In this document: one piece after another, positions 1-10,068 of the stretch
Layout: every line of letters starts with the position of its first letter
How positions within the stretch are numbered: the stretch's first letter is position 1
Source of the DNA: Leptospira kirschneri serovar Cynopteri str. 3522 CT
GTDB taxonomy: Bacteria; Spirochaetota; Leptospiria; Leptospirales; Leptospiraceae
DNA: 64,000 nucleotides
Direction: 5' to 3'
Assembly (NCBI RefSeq): GCF_000243695.2
Contig: NZ_AHMN02000008.1
Location: 87,001 to 151,000 of the forward strand
The notes under the pieces: generated by a model
Seen by the model: only the letters and a program-made list of their open reading frames with translations
What the model was told of the DNA's origin: nothing
Database searches by the model: none
Program-made: the position numbers and the translations under genes

Positions 1-1229
1 AAAGCACTTTAACGTGTGGATACAGATTTTGGAGAGACTTCTTAGAAACCTCTTGCCAAGTAACACGTTTTAAAAACGTAGAAACTCCTAAAGAAGAATA
101 AATCCTAGCGGCTCCTGCGGTCGGAAGTATATGATTGGTTCCGCTAATATAATCCCCCATGGCAACCGGAGAATAATTACCTAAAAAGACGGAACCGGCG
201 TGTTTTACTTTTTTTAAATCCTTCTTAAAACTTTTGGTTTGGATCTCTAGATGTTCGGGAGCAAATAAATTTGAAAATACAAAACATTCTTCTAAATTAG
301 AAAAAACAAATATTCTTCCATGATCTTCAATGGACTTACGTTTCATCTCTCCTCTTTTAGGTCTTTCTACAAGAGCCTTTTCCACTTCTTTTTTTACTTT
401 TTGGGCAAGAGATATAGAATTCGTACAAAGGATCGCAACAGAATCTTCTCCGTGTTCCGCCTGAGACAAAAGATCTGTCGCGACCCAAATAGGATCTGCA
501 GAATCGTCGGCTATGATCAAAACCTCGCTGGGACCCGCTGGGCTATCGATTCCTATCACACCTTGACCGCTTAAATATACTTTTGCGGCGGTCACAAACT
601 TATTTCCGGGACCGACCACAAATTCGGAAGAAGGAATACTTTCCGTTCCATAAGAAACAGCAGCAATTCCCTGTGCACCTCCCGCCATAACGATTCTATC
701 AGCTCCGGCGATTTTGGCGGCTGCAATCAGACCTTCCGGTAGACCTCCTTTTCTAGGAGGGGTCACAATTTGTATATTTTTTACTCCGGCGAGTTTTGCT
801 GGAATAACTCCCATTAGAATCGTAGATGGGTACAATGCTTTTCCACCTGGAGCATAAACGGAAACAGATTCAACCGGAGTATGTAGGATTCCAAGTTTAT
901 TTCCGTGTATTATAATTTCTTTATTTTCTGGAATTTGAATTTTATGAAAGTTACGTATATTTCTTGCTGCTTTTATCAGGGCGGTTTTGAATTTGGGATC
1001 GATTTTAGGATTCAGTTTAGAAATTTCCAAAACAAAGGATTTAGGAGGAACAACCTCGTCAAACTTTTGAGTGTATTCTCGAAGTGCAGAGTCTCCTTTA
1101 TTTTTTACGTCTTCTACGATCGGCTTTACGAGAGCCAACGTGGAACTTAGGTCTTCTCTAGCACGTTTTAAAACAGGATCTAAAATAGAATGATCCTTTA
1201 AACCGACTTTCAAAATTTGTATCGCCATC
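1..1229 (-). CDS. hisD: Histidinol dehydrogenase, 5' frameshift, 3' end outside window
   Basis: Catalyses the last two oxidations of histidine biosynthesis (L-histidinol to L-histidine, NAD-dependent, zinc enzyme, cytosolic). The reverse strand reads a clear HisD with PGGKALYPS, AGPSEVLI, DLLSQAEHGED, the catalytic FAPEHLE Glu-His pair (His codon at 251-253) and the GDYISGTNHILPT segment; only the last ~20 residues lie outside the window. The expected start, ATG at 1227-1229 (MAIQILKVG), is in a different frame from the rest. From that ATG the frame gives FKGSFYF and stops at 1158-1160, while the HisD frame (LKDHSILDP onward) is closed by TGA at 1211-1213. One extra base in the A/T run at 1197-1204 explains this. 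The next in-frame start I see is TTG at 1136-1138, without a clear ribosome binding site. Identity is sure; whether it is a functional gene is not. Confidence 0.9.
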
Positions 1230-1297
1230 TAAGAAACCAGAATTTCCAAAAGAACGAATCCTGCATCTGAAATTTATTCAAAAAACAATTGCTTATA

Positions 1298-1311
1298 GAA
1301 GGAATTCCTTC
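1298..1311. promoter_or_regulatory. Perfect 14-bp palindrome between hisD and xth
   Basis: GAAGGAATTCCTTC is a perfect palindrome lying 16 bases before the chosen xth ATG and in the short divergent gap with hisD. It could be an operator for a dimeric regulator; it also holds the only AAGGA near xth, though too far from the ATG for a normal ribosome binding site. The function is a guess from position and symmetry. Confidence 0.25.
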
Positions 1312-1327
1312 AACTTACACACTGCTT

Positions 1328-2092
1328 ATGAAATTTATCTCACTCAACTGTAACGGAATTCGTTCTTCCCTGGAAAAAGGACTGGCTGATTATATTCGGA
1401 ATATAAAACCGGATTTTATCTGTTTTCAAGAAACAAAGGCAAACCAAGACCAGGTCCCGCCTTCTCTCTGGGAAGAAGGAGGTTATACTCCGATTTTCCA
1501 CAGCGCCGAAAAAAAAGGATACAGTGGAGTTGCCGTTCTTTATAAAAAACCCCCGGAAAAAATCACAATCGGAATCGGAGACCCGTTTTTTGACAAAGAA
1601 GGAAGAAGTATCTATTTAGAATATTCTAACTTCGCGCTTTGGAATTTATACTTTCCCTCCGGAACCACTGGAGATGTACGCCAAGCAGCGAAGATGAAGT
1701 TCTTGGATCTATTTCAAAAAGAATCCTCTAAAAGGAGAAAAAAACAACCGAATATCATCGTATGTGGCGACGTAAATATTGCCCACACTCCTCAAGATAT
1801 TCATGATCCAAAAGGAAATGCAAAGAACAGCGGATTTTTACCCGAAGAAAGAGAATGGTTATCCGGATTTTTAAACAAAGGTTGGGTGGATACATTTCGA
1901 TATCTACATCCGGACAAACAGGAATATTCTTGGTGGACCTTTCGCGCGGGAGCCAGAGCCAAAAATAAGGGTTGGAGAATCGATTATTTTTTTGTTACAG
2001 AAGAACTTAAGAAAAACGTAAAGAGCCATTCTGTCTACAGAGACAAGCCTCTTTCCGATCACGCCCCTCTTGAGTTTGAAATTAAACTTTAG
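1328..2092 (+). CDS. xth: Exodeoxyribonuclease III (AP endonuclease family)
   Basis: Cuts DNA 5' to abasic sites and degrades 3' ends during base excision repair. The protein has 254 residues, close to the usual length of this family. It begins [10 protein letters not shown] like E. coli ExoIII, which decided the start; a longer reading from TTG 1289 adds residues not seen in the family. Active-site features are visible: Asn7, metal-binding Glu35 in FQETK, Asp148 and Asn150 in CGDVN, a WRIDYFFV segment, and the terminal SDHAPLEFE with the catalytic His. It is monocistronic, divergent from hisD and convergent with the unknown gene ending at 2113. ExoA-type enzymes of Gram-positives are the nearest alternative name. 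Confidence 0.93.
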   Translation: MKFISLNCNGIRSSLEKGLADYIRNIKPDFICFQETKANQDQVPPSLWEEGGYTPIFHSAEKKGYSGVAVLYKKPPEKITIGIGDPFFDKEGRSIYLEYSNFALWNLYFPSGTTGDVRQAAKMKFLDLFQKESSKRRKKQPNIIVCGDVNIAHTPQDIHDPKGNAKNSGFLPEEREWLSGFLNKGWVDTFRYLHPDKQEYSWWTFRAGARAKNKGWRIDYFFVTEELKKNVKSHSVYRDKPLSDHAPLEFEIKL

Positions 2093-2112
2093 AATTTTAT
2101 AATTTTAACTTT

Positions 2113-2586
2113 TTAACACGCCTTTTTATGATTAGATTCTAATATGAGTTCCCACATTCTGAGGTTTTTAGGAAAGTGATTAGGTAAAATCGCCTTTTTT
2201 GAAAATTCTAAAATTTTCCATTCTTTAAGATCCAATGGAAATTTAGGTAAGAATTTTTTAACCAATCCAATCGCATCGGATTCAAATAAAAGCACGTTAT
2301 CTGTCATCCTATTCTGAGATCTGGAACGAACTATTTTCTTTTCGGTGATGGTCCCATGAAGTAATATCGGATCTTTCCAAAAAGGAATTTTAACTTCCAA
2401 AGTGGCAGGTTCACCTACGGAATCCAAATTAAAACGTTCTAAATTTAGGCTCATGGAAGTGCCTTCCCAACCGCCAATTTCTGCTGAATAATTTCCGGTT
2501 TTACTGTGAACTTCTAAAGGAATACGAACTGATTTTACGGATTCCTTAACTGAATCTTTGAAATCTTCGATTATTTTTTCGAGCAT
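2113..2586 (-). CDS. Conserved-looking protein of unknown function
   Basis: I do not recognise this 157-residue protein. I start it at MLEKIIEDF; an upstream in-frame reading to 2631 adds 15 residues that look non-coding. It begins with a short amphipathic helix (EKIIEDFKDSVKESVK), followed by alternating beta-like stretches (VRIPLEVHS, AEIGGWEGTSMSLNL, ATLEVKIPFW, ILLHGTI) and a helical tail rich in Lys and Leu. The beta-barrel-like middle and a basic RSRSQNR patch faintly recall PilZ-type domains, but the RxxxR and D/NxSxxG motifs are not present in order, so that is only a possibility. There is no signal peptide or membrane helix. It has no obvious partner gene. Confidence 0.65.
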   Translation of the reverse strand: MLEKIIEDFKDSVKESVKSVRIPLEVHSKTGNYSAEIGGWEGTSMSLNLERFNLDSVGEPATLEVKIPFWKDPILLHGTITEKKIVRSRSQNRMTDNVLLFESDAIGLVKKFLPKFPLDLKEWKILEFSKKAILPNHFPKNLRMWELILESNHKKAC

Positions 2587-3086
2587 TGTGTACCCACTTT
2601 TTAAAGAGAAAAGAATAGAATTCTGTCTCATTAAATTTTCTCATATTTTGTTGTGCGATGCAATAACAAAATATTTTGCTAAATTTCGATTTCGCATCTA
2701 TTCAAACAATCTGATCCTTTGTTTTTTTCAATTTATCTATGATTTTCGAGTTGATAGGCTTTTTTTGAAATGGTTTCTATTTAAGAAAATGTAGGAACTA
2801 CTACTTTCAAACAAAAATTCACCATTAACCTTATTATTGTTTCCATATATCTTAGTCGCCAAAAAGAAACGATCCCACTTGTTACTCTTACTGATCTCTA
2901 TAAAATTGAGTACCGTTACTACTCGGACGTATGAAGATGTACCAGTTATTAACGACCGAATTTGCAAAAAAAATAACAGTACTTAAAAAAATACCGCAAA
3001 TTCGGGATTTACGGCATTTTAGAGCAAGACCCAAACATTCAAATTTTTGAAACAATCAACCCAAGTATTCTATTTATGTGCCGAGT

Positions 3087-3137
3087 AGTAATTTTATCAC
3101 AAAACACTGATTCCATGCAAAATATTAGGTACTTTAT
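3087..3137 (-). repeat. Dispersed repeat, third copy (interrupted)
   Basis: Read on the reverse strand this matches the units at 40838-40929 and 54442-54550 (shared words GTACCTAATATTTT and ATCAGTGTTTTGTGATAAAATTA). The match continues beyond 3240 with TTATATAGTTATG, so the MITE-like element at 3138-3240 has inserted into this repeat. Confidence 0.6.
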
Positions 3138-3240
3138 TAGAGTTGTTGAAAAATTCCATAGTGGTGTTTAACAAAACTATTTCAATTGCTCGTTTCGATG
3201 AAATAGAAACAGATGGAGAATTCATTTTTCAACAACTCTA
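3138..3240. mobile_element. MITE-like element, complete copy A
   Basis: About 103 bp bounded by 17-bp perfect inverted repeats, TAGAGTTGTTGAAAAAT at the left and its complement at the right. It has no coding capacity. The left half is shared with the fragment at 3705; the centre differs from copies C and D. It sits inside an older dispersed repeat, and TATTA is found on both sides of the GAG...CTC core, which may be a target duplication. I infer a non-autonomous element moved by an IS transposase encoded elsewhere. Confidence 0.65.
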
Positions 3241-3510
3241 TTATATAGTTATGAGTAATAAGAAATAATTCAAATTCCATCCTAAAAAATTTTTCCTGCT
3301 CAGAACTATATAATAGAGTTTCTAAGCTCTGTTTCTGAAAGGGGGCTTCCATTCAAAAGTTATGATACTTTAATATATGGATATGAGTAGTAGTTCCTAC
3401 ATTAGTGATCGATTGATAAGAACAATAATTCTTAAGTTTTGTGAGAGTTCCCACACTTGAATACGACAGTTATAAACTTCTATTTTTTAAATTATGGTAA
3501 TTCCCATAGA

Positions 3511-3686
3511 TTACTCGAACACATAAAAACAATACTATGATGAGCTTGTTTCAAAAATTAGAATACGAGATCTCTTTCAAAAAAGTCAAAATTCCAGATT
3601 AGGCATAATTTGTAAGAATTATTACGTCTTCATAAAATCGGCCATTAATTTTTAGTATGATTCTCATTCGTCTGAGTAGTATATAG
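3511..3686 (+). repeat. Dispersed ~180-bp repeat, copy 1
   Basis: This stretch aligns along its whole length with 10069-10247: both begin TTACT(ACT)CG, share CATAAAAA, AATACTATG, TTGTTTCAAAA and TTAGAAT, and end with a GTTCGGGTAATAATAG-like segment. There is no coding capacity in common, so it is a non-coding dispersed repeat of unknown role. Confidence 0.55.
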
Positions 3687-3704
3687 TTCCGAATAAAAGA
3701 AGAA

Positions 3705-3745
3705 TAGAGTTGTTGAAAAATTCCATAGTGGTGTTTAAAAAAACA
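3705..3745 (+). mobile_element. MITE-like element, truncated copy B
   Basis: The first 34 bases are identical to copy A (TAGAGTTGTTGAAAAATTCC then ATAGTGGTGTTTAA), after which similarity stops and no right inverted repeat follows. It lies just beyond the 3' end of the alpha/beta hydrolase gene, so it looks like a decayed or deleted copy. Confidence 0.55.
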
Positions 3746-3763
3746 TTCATATTAAAAAATATA

Positions 3764-4660
3764 CTAATTTTCTAATTTAATAAAACGAAATATCTCTTTT
3801 GCAACAAGCTCTGGCGCTTCCAAATGCAAAAAATATCCCGCCTTACCGATTACTTGAAAAGAAACCCTAGAGTAAAATTCTGATTCAAGACCTTTGTAGA
3901 CAGAAGTGGAAATACATTCGTCCTTTTCTCCAGCAAGTACCAAAGTAGGAACTGAAATTTTATGAAATACCAATTCCCGACTCGAATTCCAAAGAGCTAA
4001 ATTCCCAGGAGTTAATAAACCCCTATAATAACCAAGAGCGGTGATTAAATTTTCGTGGACCTTTAGATTTTCAAAAACCTCTCTAAAACGTTCTTCGGGA
4101 ATTTTCCAACCGGGACTCCAATCTTCCCAAAGTCTACGCAAAAGATCATTTTTCAACAATGCAGCTTCCGGAATCCCTGCTCTAATTTGAAAGAATAAAA
4201 CATACCAACTTCGAACAATTTGAGAAGGATAAACGAATAGATTCTTTAAATACGTAGGAATAGGAGGAACAGAAAGAGAGACTAACGTATCTATCGTTCC
4301 AGGAGAAAGATTAGCAAACGCATAAGATGCAATGGCTCCCCAATCGTGACCCAATACCACGGTGGCTTCCGGATTATATCTGGACTTCAAAGATTCTACG
4401 ATAAATTTTAAATCTCCTGCCAATTCGGCAATACTAACAGTTGTAGAAAAAGGTACGCTGGAACCGGGAGAATATCCTCTCATAAAAGGAGCGATACACG
4501 TAAAATCTTTTTTAGAAAAGATCTCCATCAATTCTTTCATAGAACCGGCGTCGTCCGGAAATCCGTGAAAGAAAAAAATAAGCTTTTTTCCATTCCCTAA
4601 ACTTAGATATTTATATTCTCTTTCTCCATTTTTTAAAAAAGAGGTTTTGATTTCCGACAT
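3764..4660 (-). CDS. Alpha/beta hydrolase, epoxide hydrolase/dehalogenase-like
   Basis: A 298-residue cytosolic alpha/beta-hydrolase-fold enzyme. HGFPD at residues 32-36 is the oxyanion-hole segment, and GHDWGA at 104-109 puts an aspartate (D106) at the nucleophile elbow, as in epoxide hydrolases and haloalkane dehalogenases rather than serine esterases. A second acid in LAGEKDE and the late His in YFLHLEAPE complete a plausible triad. I chose MSEIKTS as the start because GGGAG precedes it at normal spacing; a longer reading to 4693 adds 11 residues. The natural substrate cannot be told. A truncated MITE-like copy lies right after its stop. It has no operon partners. Confidence 0.85.
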   Translation of the reverse strand: MSEIKTSFLKNGEREYKYLSLGNGKKLIFFFHGFPDDAGSMKELMEIFSKKDFTCIAPFMRGYSPGSSVPFSTTVSIAELAGDLKFIVESLKSRYNPEATVVLGHDWGAIASYAFANLSPGTIDTLVSLSVPPIPTYLKNLFVYPSQIVRSWYVLFFQIRAGIPEAALLKNDLLRRLWEDWSPGWKIPEERFREVFENLKVHENLITALGYYRGLLTPGNLALWNSSRELVFHKISVPTLVLAGEKDECISTSVYKGLESEFYSRVSFQVIGKAGYFLHLEAPELVAKEIFRFIKLEN

Positions 4661-5051
4661 GAAAACTCCCATTATTACCGAGAACTTACACAATAAATCA
4701 CCTTGAATTTGTGTACAAAGCTACCGCTTAAAAACGGAATTCTCTACAAATTATGATGTAGTTCTTTCAGTAGTTTTGTTTTTCAAAAAGCATTTTGTGA
4801 GGAACTACTTTGAAGTTTTAAAATCTATTGTCAAAATAAATATAAGAATTTCTATAAAATGAATTTTGGATTGGATTTATGAAACGAGAATTTTATATAA
4901 AAATTAGCACTTCATTTTTAAGTTTGATAAAAGACAATCTCACTGGAGATAAAACAACTTTCTAAAATCCACAAAACAACAGTCCAACTTTCATGATGAT
5001 TTTAACTAAAAACGTTTCTTTTTTAAAAGGATCTTTTGTCTTTGGAATCCG
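4661..5051. other. Non-coding gap
   Basis: This divergent gap between the hydrolase and the glycerate kinase gene is AT-rich. I see no gene, no strong hairpin and no clear copy of the dispersed repeats. Confidence 0.6.
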
Positions 5052-6395
5052 ATGCCACGTCTCTCTTTTTTAAACGGCGAAAATGTAAACATTCATTCTA
5101 CTCAATCCATCTTATTTCATTTAGGTGGTATTGCGATCCGAAACTCTTTGCCCGGACTTTCCGTTCGTAAGTTTTTATTAGAACAAAAACCAAAAGGAAG
5201 AATTTTACTACTTTCTATCGGAAAAGCCGCAGAAGAAATGGCCAGCGCCGCTTATGAAATACTACAATCTCAGATTTTCGGAGGAATTATTCTCACAAAA
5301 TACGGATATACTTCGGGAAAAAAATTTCCACCTTTGGAAATTTTAGAAGCGGGACATCCAATTCCAGATACAAATAGCCTACTTGGTGGAAAAAAAATTC
5401 TAGAACTCTGTTCCAGTTTACAAAAAGACGATATTGTCTTAATGCTTCTTTCCGGAGGAGGTTCCGCTTTAATGGAAGTTCCCGAACCCGGCCTAAATCT
5501 AGAGGATCTAATCGCCTGGAACTCTAAACTCCTTTCCTGCGGGGCAGACATCCAAGAAATCAATTCGGTAAGAACTCTTTTATCCTCACTCAAAGGTGGT
5601 GGTTTACTTACAAACATTCTTCCTTCAAAATCGATCACCTTAATTCTATCGGACGTAATCGGAGACGACCTTTCCAAAGTAGCTTCCGGGCCAACGATTC
5701 CTTCTGAAATCGATAAAGATTCTATTTTAAGAATATTCAAACAATATGATTTATCTTTAGATCCCAAGCTCGAAGCTGTTCTATACAAAAAAACGGAAGG
5801 ATCCGTAAAAAGTTCAAATCAGAAAATCAAACCCAAAAACTTTTCAGCAGAACATAAAATCGATCCAAACAAGAATTCCGTCCATTGTATCGGAAATATA
5901 ACCCAAGCGCTCGAGGCCGTTCAAAGAGAGTGCATAAATTTGAATATTCCGGTTCTTTTACTAACCTCTTCCTTAAATTGCGAAGCAAAGGAAGCAGGTT
6001 TCTTTTTAGGAGAAATCGCAAAAGAAAATCTGAAAAATAAAAATTTTTCCCTTTTAATTCTCTGCGGAGGAGAAACCACTGTGACTCACGACGGTTCCGG
6101 AAAAGGGGGAAGGAATCAAGAATTAGCACTCTCTTTCTCCAAACAAATCTCCGGTTGCCAAGGAATCACTTTATTCTCTCTCGCAACGGACGGAAGCGAC
6201 GGTCCTACCGACGCAGCGGGAGCAATCGTAGACGGAAACACTTGGAAAAAAATTTACAAAACCAACGACGCAAATTTGGCTCTCAAAACACATAACTCCT
6301 ACGAAGTTTTAGATCAAGTCGATTCCCTGGTTTTTACGGGTGTAACTGGAACCAACGTAAATGATATTCAATTTTTATTGATTACTGCGCCTTGA
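5052..6395 (+). CDS. Glycerate 2-kinase (MOFRL/GckA-TtuD family)
   Basis: Phosphorylates D-glycerate to 2-phosphoglycerate, feeding it into lower glycolysis. At 447 residues it has the usual length of the class II glycerate kinases. Motifs in order: LLSIGKAAEEMA near residue 55, ILTKYGY, EAGHPIPD, LLSGGGSALMEVP, LSDVIGDDLSKVASGPT in the N-terminal nucleotide-binding domain, then the C-terminal MOFRL domain with CGGETTVTH, GKGGRNQELAL and ATDGSDGPTDAAGA. The MPRLSF start is the first ATG of the frame. It stands alone; no other glyoxylate or serine-cycle genes are nearby, so the source of its glycerate is unknown. Confidence 0.9.
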   Translation: MPRLSFLNGENVNIHSTQSILFHLGGIAIRNSLPGLSVRKFLLEQKPKGRILLLSIGKAAEEMASAAYEILQSQIFGGIILTKYGYTSGKKFPPLEILEAGHPIPDTNSLLGGKKILELCSSLQKDDIVLMLLSGGGSALMEVPEPGLNLEDLIAWNSKLLSCGADIQEINSVRTLLSSLKGGGLLTNILPSKSITLILSDVIGDDLSKVASGPTIPSEIDKDSILRIFKQYDLSLDPKLEAVLYKKTEGSVKSSNQKIKPKNFSAEHKIDPNKNSVHCIGNITQALEAVQRECINLNIPVLLLTSSLNCEAKEAGFFLGEIAKENLKNKNFSLLILCGGETTVTHDGSGKGGRNQELALSFSKQISGCQGITLFSLATDGSDGPTDAAGAIVDGNTWKKIYKTNDANLALKTHNSYEVLDQVDSLVFTGVTGTNVNDIQFLLITAP

Positions 6396-6796
6396 AAATT
6401 TTTTCTTACTCAATCATAGGATTTTCGATTTGTTATGTCTTACTCATACCTATCAAATTGAGTATCCATAAATCTTGTGATGAAATATCGGTTAACGATA
6501 GTCCAGTATAATTCAACACAAAAGCGATTGAAGCTCAGCAAAACACTCTTTCAAAGTTTAACCGGTAAATCCATGATTTGTAAGAGTTCCCACTGATTAA
6601 GCATTAGAGTTGTTGAAAAATTAATTCTTGATCTGTTTGTATTGGATTGAAATGGACAATTGAAGCAATTTTACGAATCTTCACCATGGAATTTTTCAAC
6701 AACTCTATTACAAATTCTTAAATATTTATTATTTTATGGAAACGATCGCAGTTTTGTGAATCACCACTTTCAATAACTTTAATTGAATAAAAGAAG
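6396..6796. other. Non-coding gap with repeats
   Basis: Convergent gap with no gene. It contains one GTAAGAGTTCCCAC short repeat near 6572 and the complete MITE-like copy C at 6605-6707. Confidence 0.65.
6605..6707. mobile_element. MITE-like element, complete copy C
   Basis: 103 bp with the same terminal inverted repeat (TAGAGTTGTTGAAAAATT) as copies A and D. Its interior is nearly identical to the reverse complement of copy D at 41054 (shared GCTTCAATTGTCCATT and CAAACAGATCAAGAATTAAT), so the same element is inserted in the opposite orientation 34 kb away. TA flanks both ends. Confidence 0.7.
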
Positions 6797-7789
<993 letters not shown>

Positions 7790-7919
7790 TTCAAATTTTC
7801 TCCTCGGTTTTTACAACGGACAGCAAACTAAGAAAGGAATACAAATGTCACTTTAATATCAAACGATTTTTTAAAAACTTCTTGCCCTATCTTTTGATTT
7901 CTTAAGTCTAAGAGACAAG

Positions 7920-8297
7920 ATGAAGGCAAAACGTTGCGCAGCTTTTTTAGGAATGATCAGTTTGACTTCTGCTCTGATTTGTTTTACTGTAATGCTTTCC
8001 GGAAACACTTGCCCCGCATTCACCCAGACAATTAAAACCAACTGTCACCCATCCGAAAAATCGGATGACCAAACCTCTTCTACTTGTTCTTCCTGCAATT
8101 TACTTTTTTCTGCGGAACATTCTAAAACTCCAGAATTGTACAGAAACTATTTATCCGTTCTTACAATTTTTCAGAACCCTTCTCATTTTGCATCTTTGAT
8201 TTTTCATTTTCCAAAAACGGGGAAAGATCAAAATTCAAATCTAAACGCGCAAAAGTTCGTCATTCAATCCATTTCTTCCATCAGACTATTGATCTGA
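7920..8297 (+). CDS. Small exported protein of a copper-type cluster, unknown function
   Basis: A 125-residue protein beginning with a basic patch (MKAKR) and a hydrophobic stretch of about 20 residues, so it is probably exported or membrane-anchored. Cysteines are scattered through the first half, with a CSSC pair and one His next to Cys in NCHPSE; this is compatible with metal binding but proves nothing. It begins a same-strand run with a Csp-like copper protein (52-base gap) and a DUF3347-like protein, which is the main reason to link it with copper. I do not recognise the family with confidence. Small cysteine-containing membrane proteins of the DUF2946 type occupy similar positions in other bacteria and are a possible relative. 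Confidence 0.65.
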   Translation: MKAKRCAAFLGMISLTSALICFTVMLSGNTCPAFTQTIKTNCHPSEKSDDQTSSTCSSCNLLFSAEHSKTPELYRNYLSVLTIFQNPSHFASLIFHFPKTGKDQNSNLNAQKFVIQSISSIRLLI

Positions 8298-8325
8298 TAC
8301 CAACTCCCTTTTAAAATTATTTTAC

Positions 8326-8808
<483 letters not shown>

Positions 8809-8822
8809 ACAGGAAAAACAGA

Positions 8823-9254
8823 ATGAAACAGAAAATTATAATATTCTACTTTATTGGATTTATTTTGGTAGGTTTTTCGGAGGCAAAATCAATCCTTCCC
8901 ACAAGACCCGCAATTTTGTCCGAGTTAAATCGGATCCACCAATCTTTTTTTAACGGGGAAGAAGTAATCGTGGAACCGCTGATCGCGTCCTTACAACAGG
9001 AAACGGCTAGAGATTCTTCTCTTTCGCCTGCTCTCAAAGCAGCGAAAAAACTCAAAAACGCATCGGACGAAAAAACCAAACTAGAAGCTTATTCCGAACT
9101 TTCAGAAACGCTCAAGGAGTATATTCAAAAAGATGAATCTACCGGATTTCACGTATTTTATTGCCCTATGGTAAAAAAGAAATGGATCGCTTCCGGAGAT
9201 AAAGTTCAAAATCCCTATGATCCAACTATGAAAAGTTGCGGAAAAAAAATATAA
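8823..9254 (+). CDS. Exported DUF3347-like protein
   Basis: A 143-residue protein starting [10 protein letters not shown], chosen because a signal peptide begins there (cleavage near SEA-KS). The C-terminal segment [14 protein letters not shown], then [12 protein letters not shown], matches the hallmark of DUF3347 domains (YCPM...W...NPYYG..M..CG), usually found fused to CusB-type metal efflux adaptors or as solo periplasmic proteins. The middle is helical (EPLIASLQQ through [12 protein letters not shown]). It starts 14 bases after the Csp-like gene, so the two are almost certainly cotranscribed. A terminator-like hairpin follows. The role is probably periplasmic metal binding or delivery; that is an inference. 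Confidence 0.8.
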   Translation: MKQKIIIFYFIGFILVGFSEAKSILPTRPAILSELNRIHQSFFNGEEVIVEPLIASLQQETARDSSLSPALKAAKKLKNASDEKTKLEAYSELSETLKEYIQKDESTGFHVFYCPMVKKKWIASGDKVQNPYDPTMKSCGKKI

Positions 9255-9278
9255 ACGAACCGTTTTTAAAACAACTTT

Positions 9279-9317
9279 TAGATCCCGCGATCTCAATTGA
9301 GATCCGGGGTCTAAATT
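9279..9317 (+). terminator. Terminator-like hairpin after the copper-type cluster
   Basis: TAGATCCCGCGATCTCA and TTGAGATCCGGGGTCTA form a long nearly perfect stem with almost no loop, 25 bases after the stop at 9254, followed by a short T run (AATTTT). It is the most GC-rich hairpin nearby and fits the end of the cluster. Confidence 0.55.
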
Positions 9318-9583
9318 TTAAAACAAACCACTAACAAAACTCAGCAGAATAATCTAATATTTTGCACTGAAACAGAACTTTAAGATAAAAGTTCATGGTA
9401 TTCAATTCTATCAAGATTAGAAAATTTCTATAAAAAGCTTTTTCATTTTTGTAAAGGTCGCAAAACGGCGATTTTATGCAAAAATTGGATTGGAAGATTA
9501 TTCTTTTTGCATTTCCTAGAAATTCATTATTCAGAACCAAATAAAAAACGCGAACAGGGCAAAAGAATTTTCTAAAAGAATAG

Positions 9584-9721
9584 TTTTAAAGATTTAACGG
9601 TAAAATCTAAATTTGTAATAGTTCCTACATTTTAAAGATTTAACGGTAAAATCTAAATTTGTAATAGTTCCTACATTTTAAAGATTTAACGGTAAAATCT
9701 AAATTTGTAATAGTTCCTACA
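9584..9721 (+). repeat. 46-bp tandem repeat, three identical copies (VNTR candidate)
   Basis: Units start at 9584, 9630 and 9676, each exactly 46 bases and identical by eye; a fourth, degenerate half-unit follows at 9722. Each unit contains AGATTTAACGGTAAAATCT, itself an imperfect hairpin, and one GTAATAGTTCCTACA short repeat. Perfect identity suggests recent expansion. There are no spacers, so it is not CRISPR. Confidence 0.92.
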
Positions 9722-9818
9722 TTTTAAGAATTGATCTGTAAAGTTCAAATCTCAACTTTTTTCAGAAAAATAAATTCATTGCACCGAATTCACGTTAATA
9801 AAGAACCCAATTCAATAC

Positions 9819-9966
9819 ATCCAACGAAAGAGAATCAGGGCGAATCCGGCGTTGCCGGACCGCGCTTTCAGCTCCAGTCGATAAATTGTATGAAAAAAAC
9901 GTAATTCTATATTTCTCCTTTAGTTACAATTTAATCGACTCCGCCTCAATCGCTTTCGCGTTAAAT
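9819..9966. repeat. Imperfect inverted repeat, attC-like in form
   Basis: The left end ATCCAACGAAAG and the right end CTTTCGCGTTAAAT are complementary apart from two extra bases; inside, TCGATAAATTGTA pairs with TACAATTTAATCGA. One arm also holds a GC-rich CCGGCGTTGCCGG hairpin. The ends fit the RYYYAAC and GTTRRRY boxes of integron attC sites, and a length near 148 bp is within attC range. No integron integrase is in the window, so a REP-like dispersed repeat is an equal or better explanation. Confidence 0.4.
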
Positions 9967-10068
9967 TCCATTGAACTTAGGTAAAACAGTATTTTATAAT
10001 AAACATTTAGATACTCAATTAGATAAAGGTTCAATGGTCCCTGTCTGTTGATCGGATAAAATAGGACT

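Larger units (their letters stand above)
2587..3763. other. Non-coding, repeat-filled region
   Basis: No credible gene lies here. The stretch contains several GTAGGAACT-type short repeats (about 2790, 3386, 3440 and 3494), one complete and one truncated MITE-like element, a repeat related to those at 40.8 and 54.4 kb, and one copy of the ~180-bp repeat also found at 10.07 kb. Short open frames exist but have no protein-like composition. Confidence 0.7.

Noticed and set aside
320..574. Forward gene within hisD
   Set aside because: It is the complement of well-conserved HisD coding sequence.
3138..3240. Complete insertion sequence
   Set aside because: Only ~103 bp and no transposase frame; better described as a MITE-like element.
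9331..9540. Reverse-strand 69-codon gene
   Set aside because: Overlaps the shared CGGCGATTTTATGCA repeat word and has no conserved pattern.
9584..9721. CRISPR array
   Set aside because: Units abut with no spacers and no cas genes are present; it is a plain tandem repeat.
9819..9966. Certain integron cassette site
   Set aside because: No integrase or cassette array in view; kept only as an attC-like finding.
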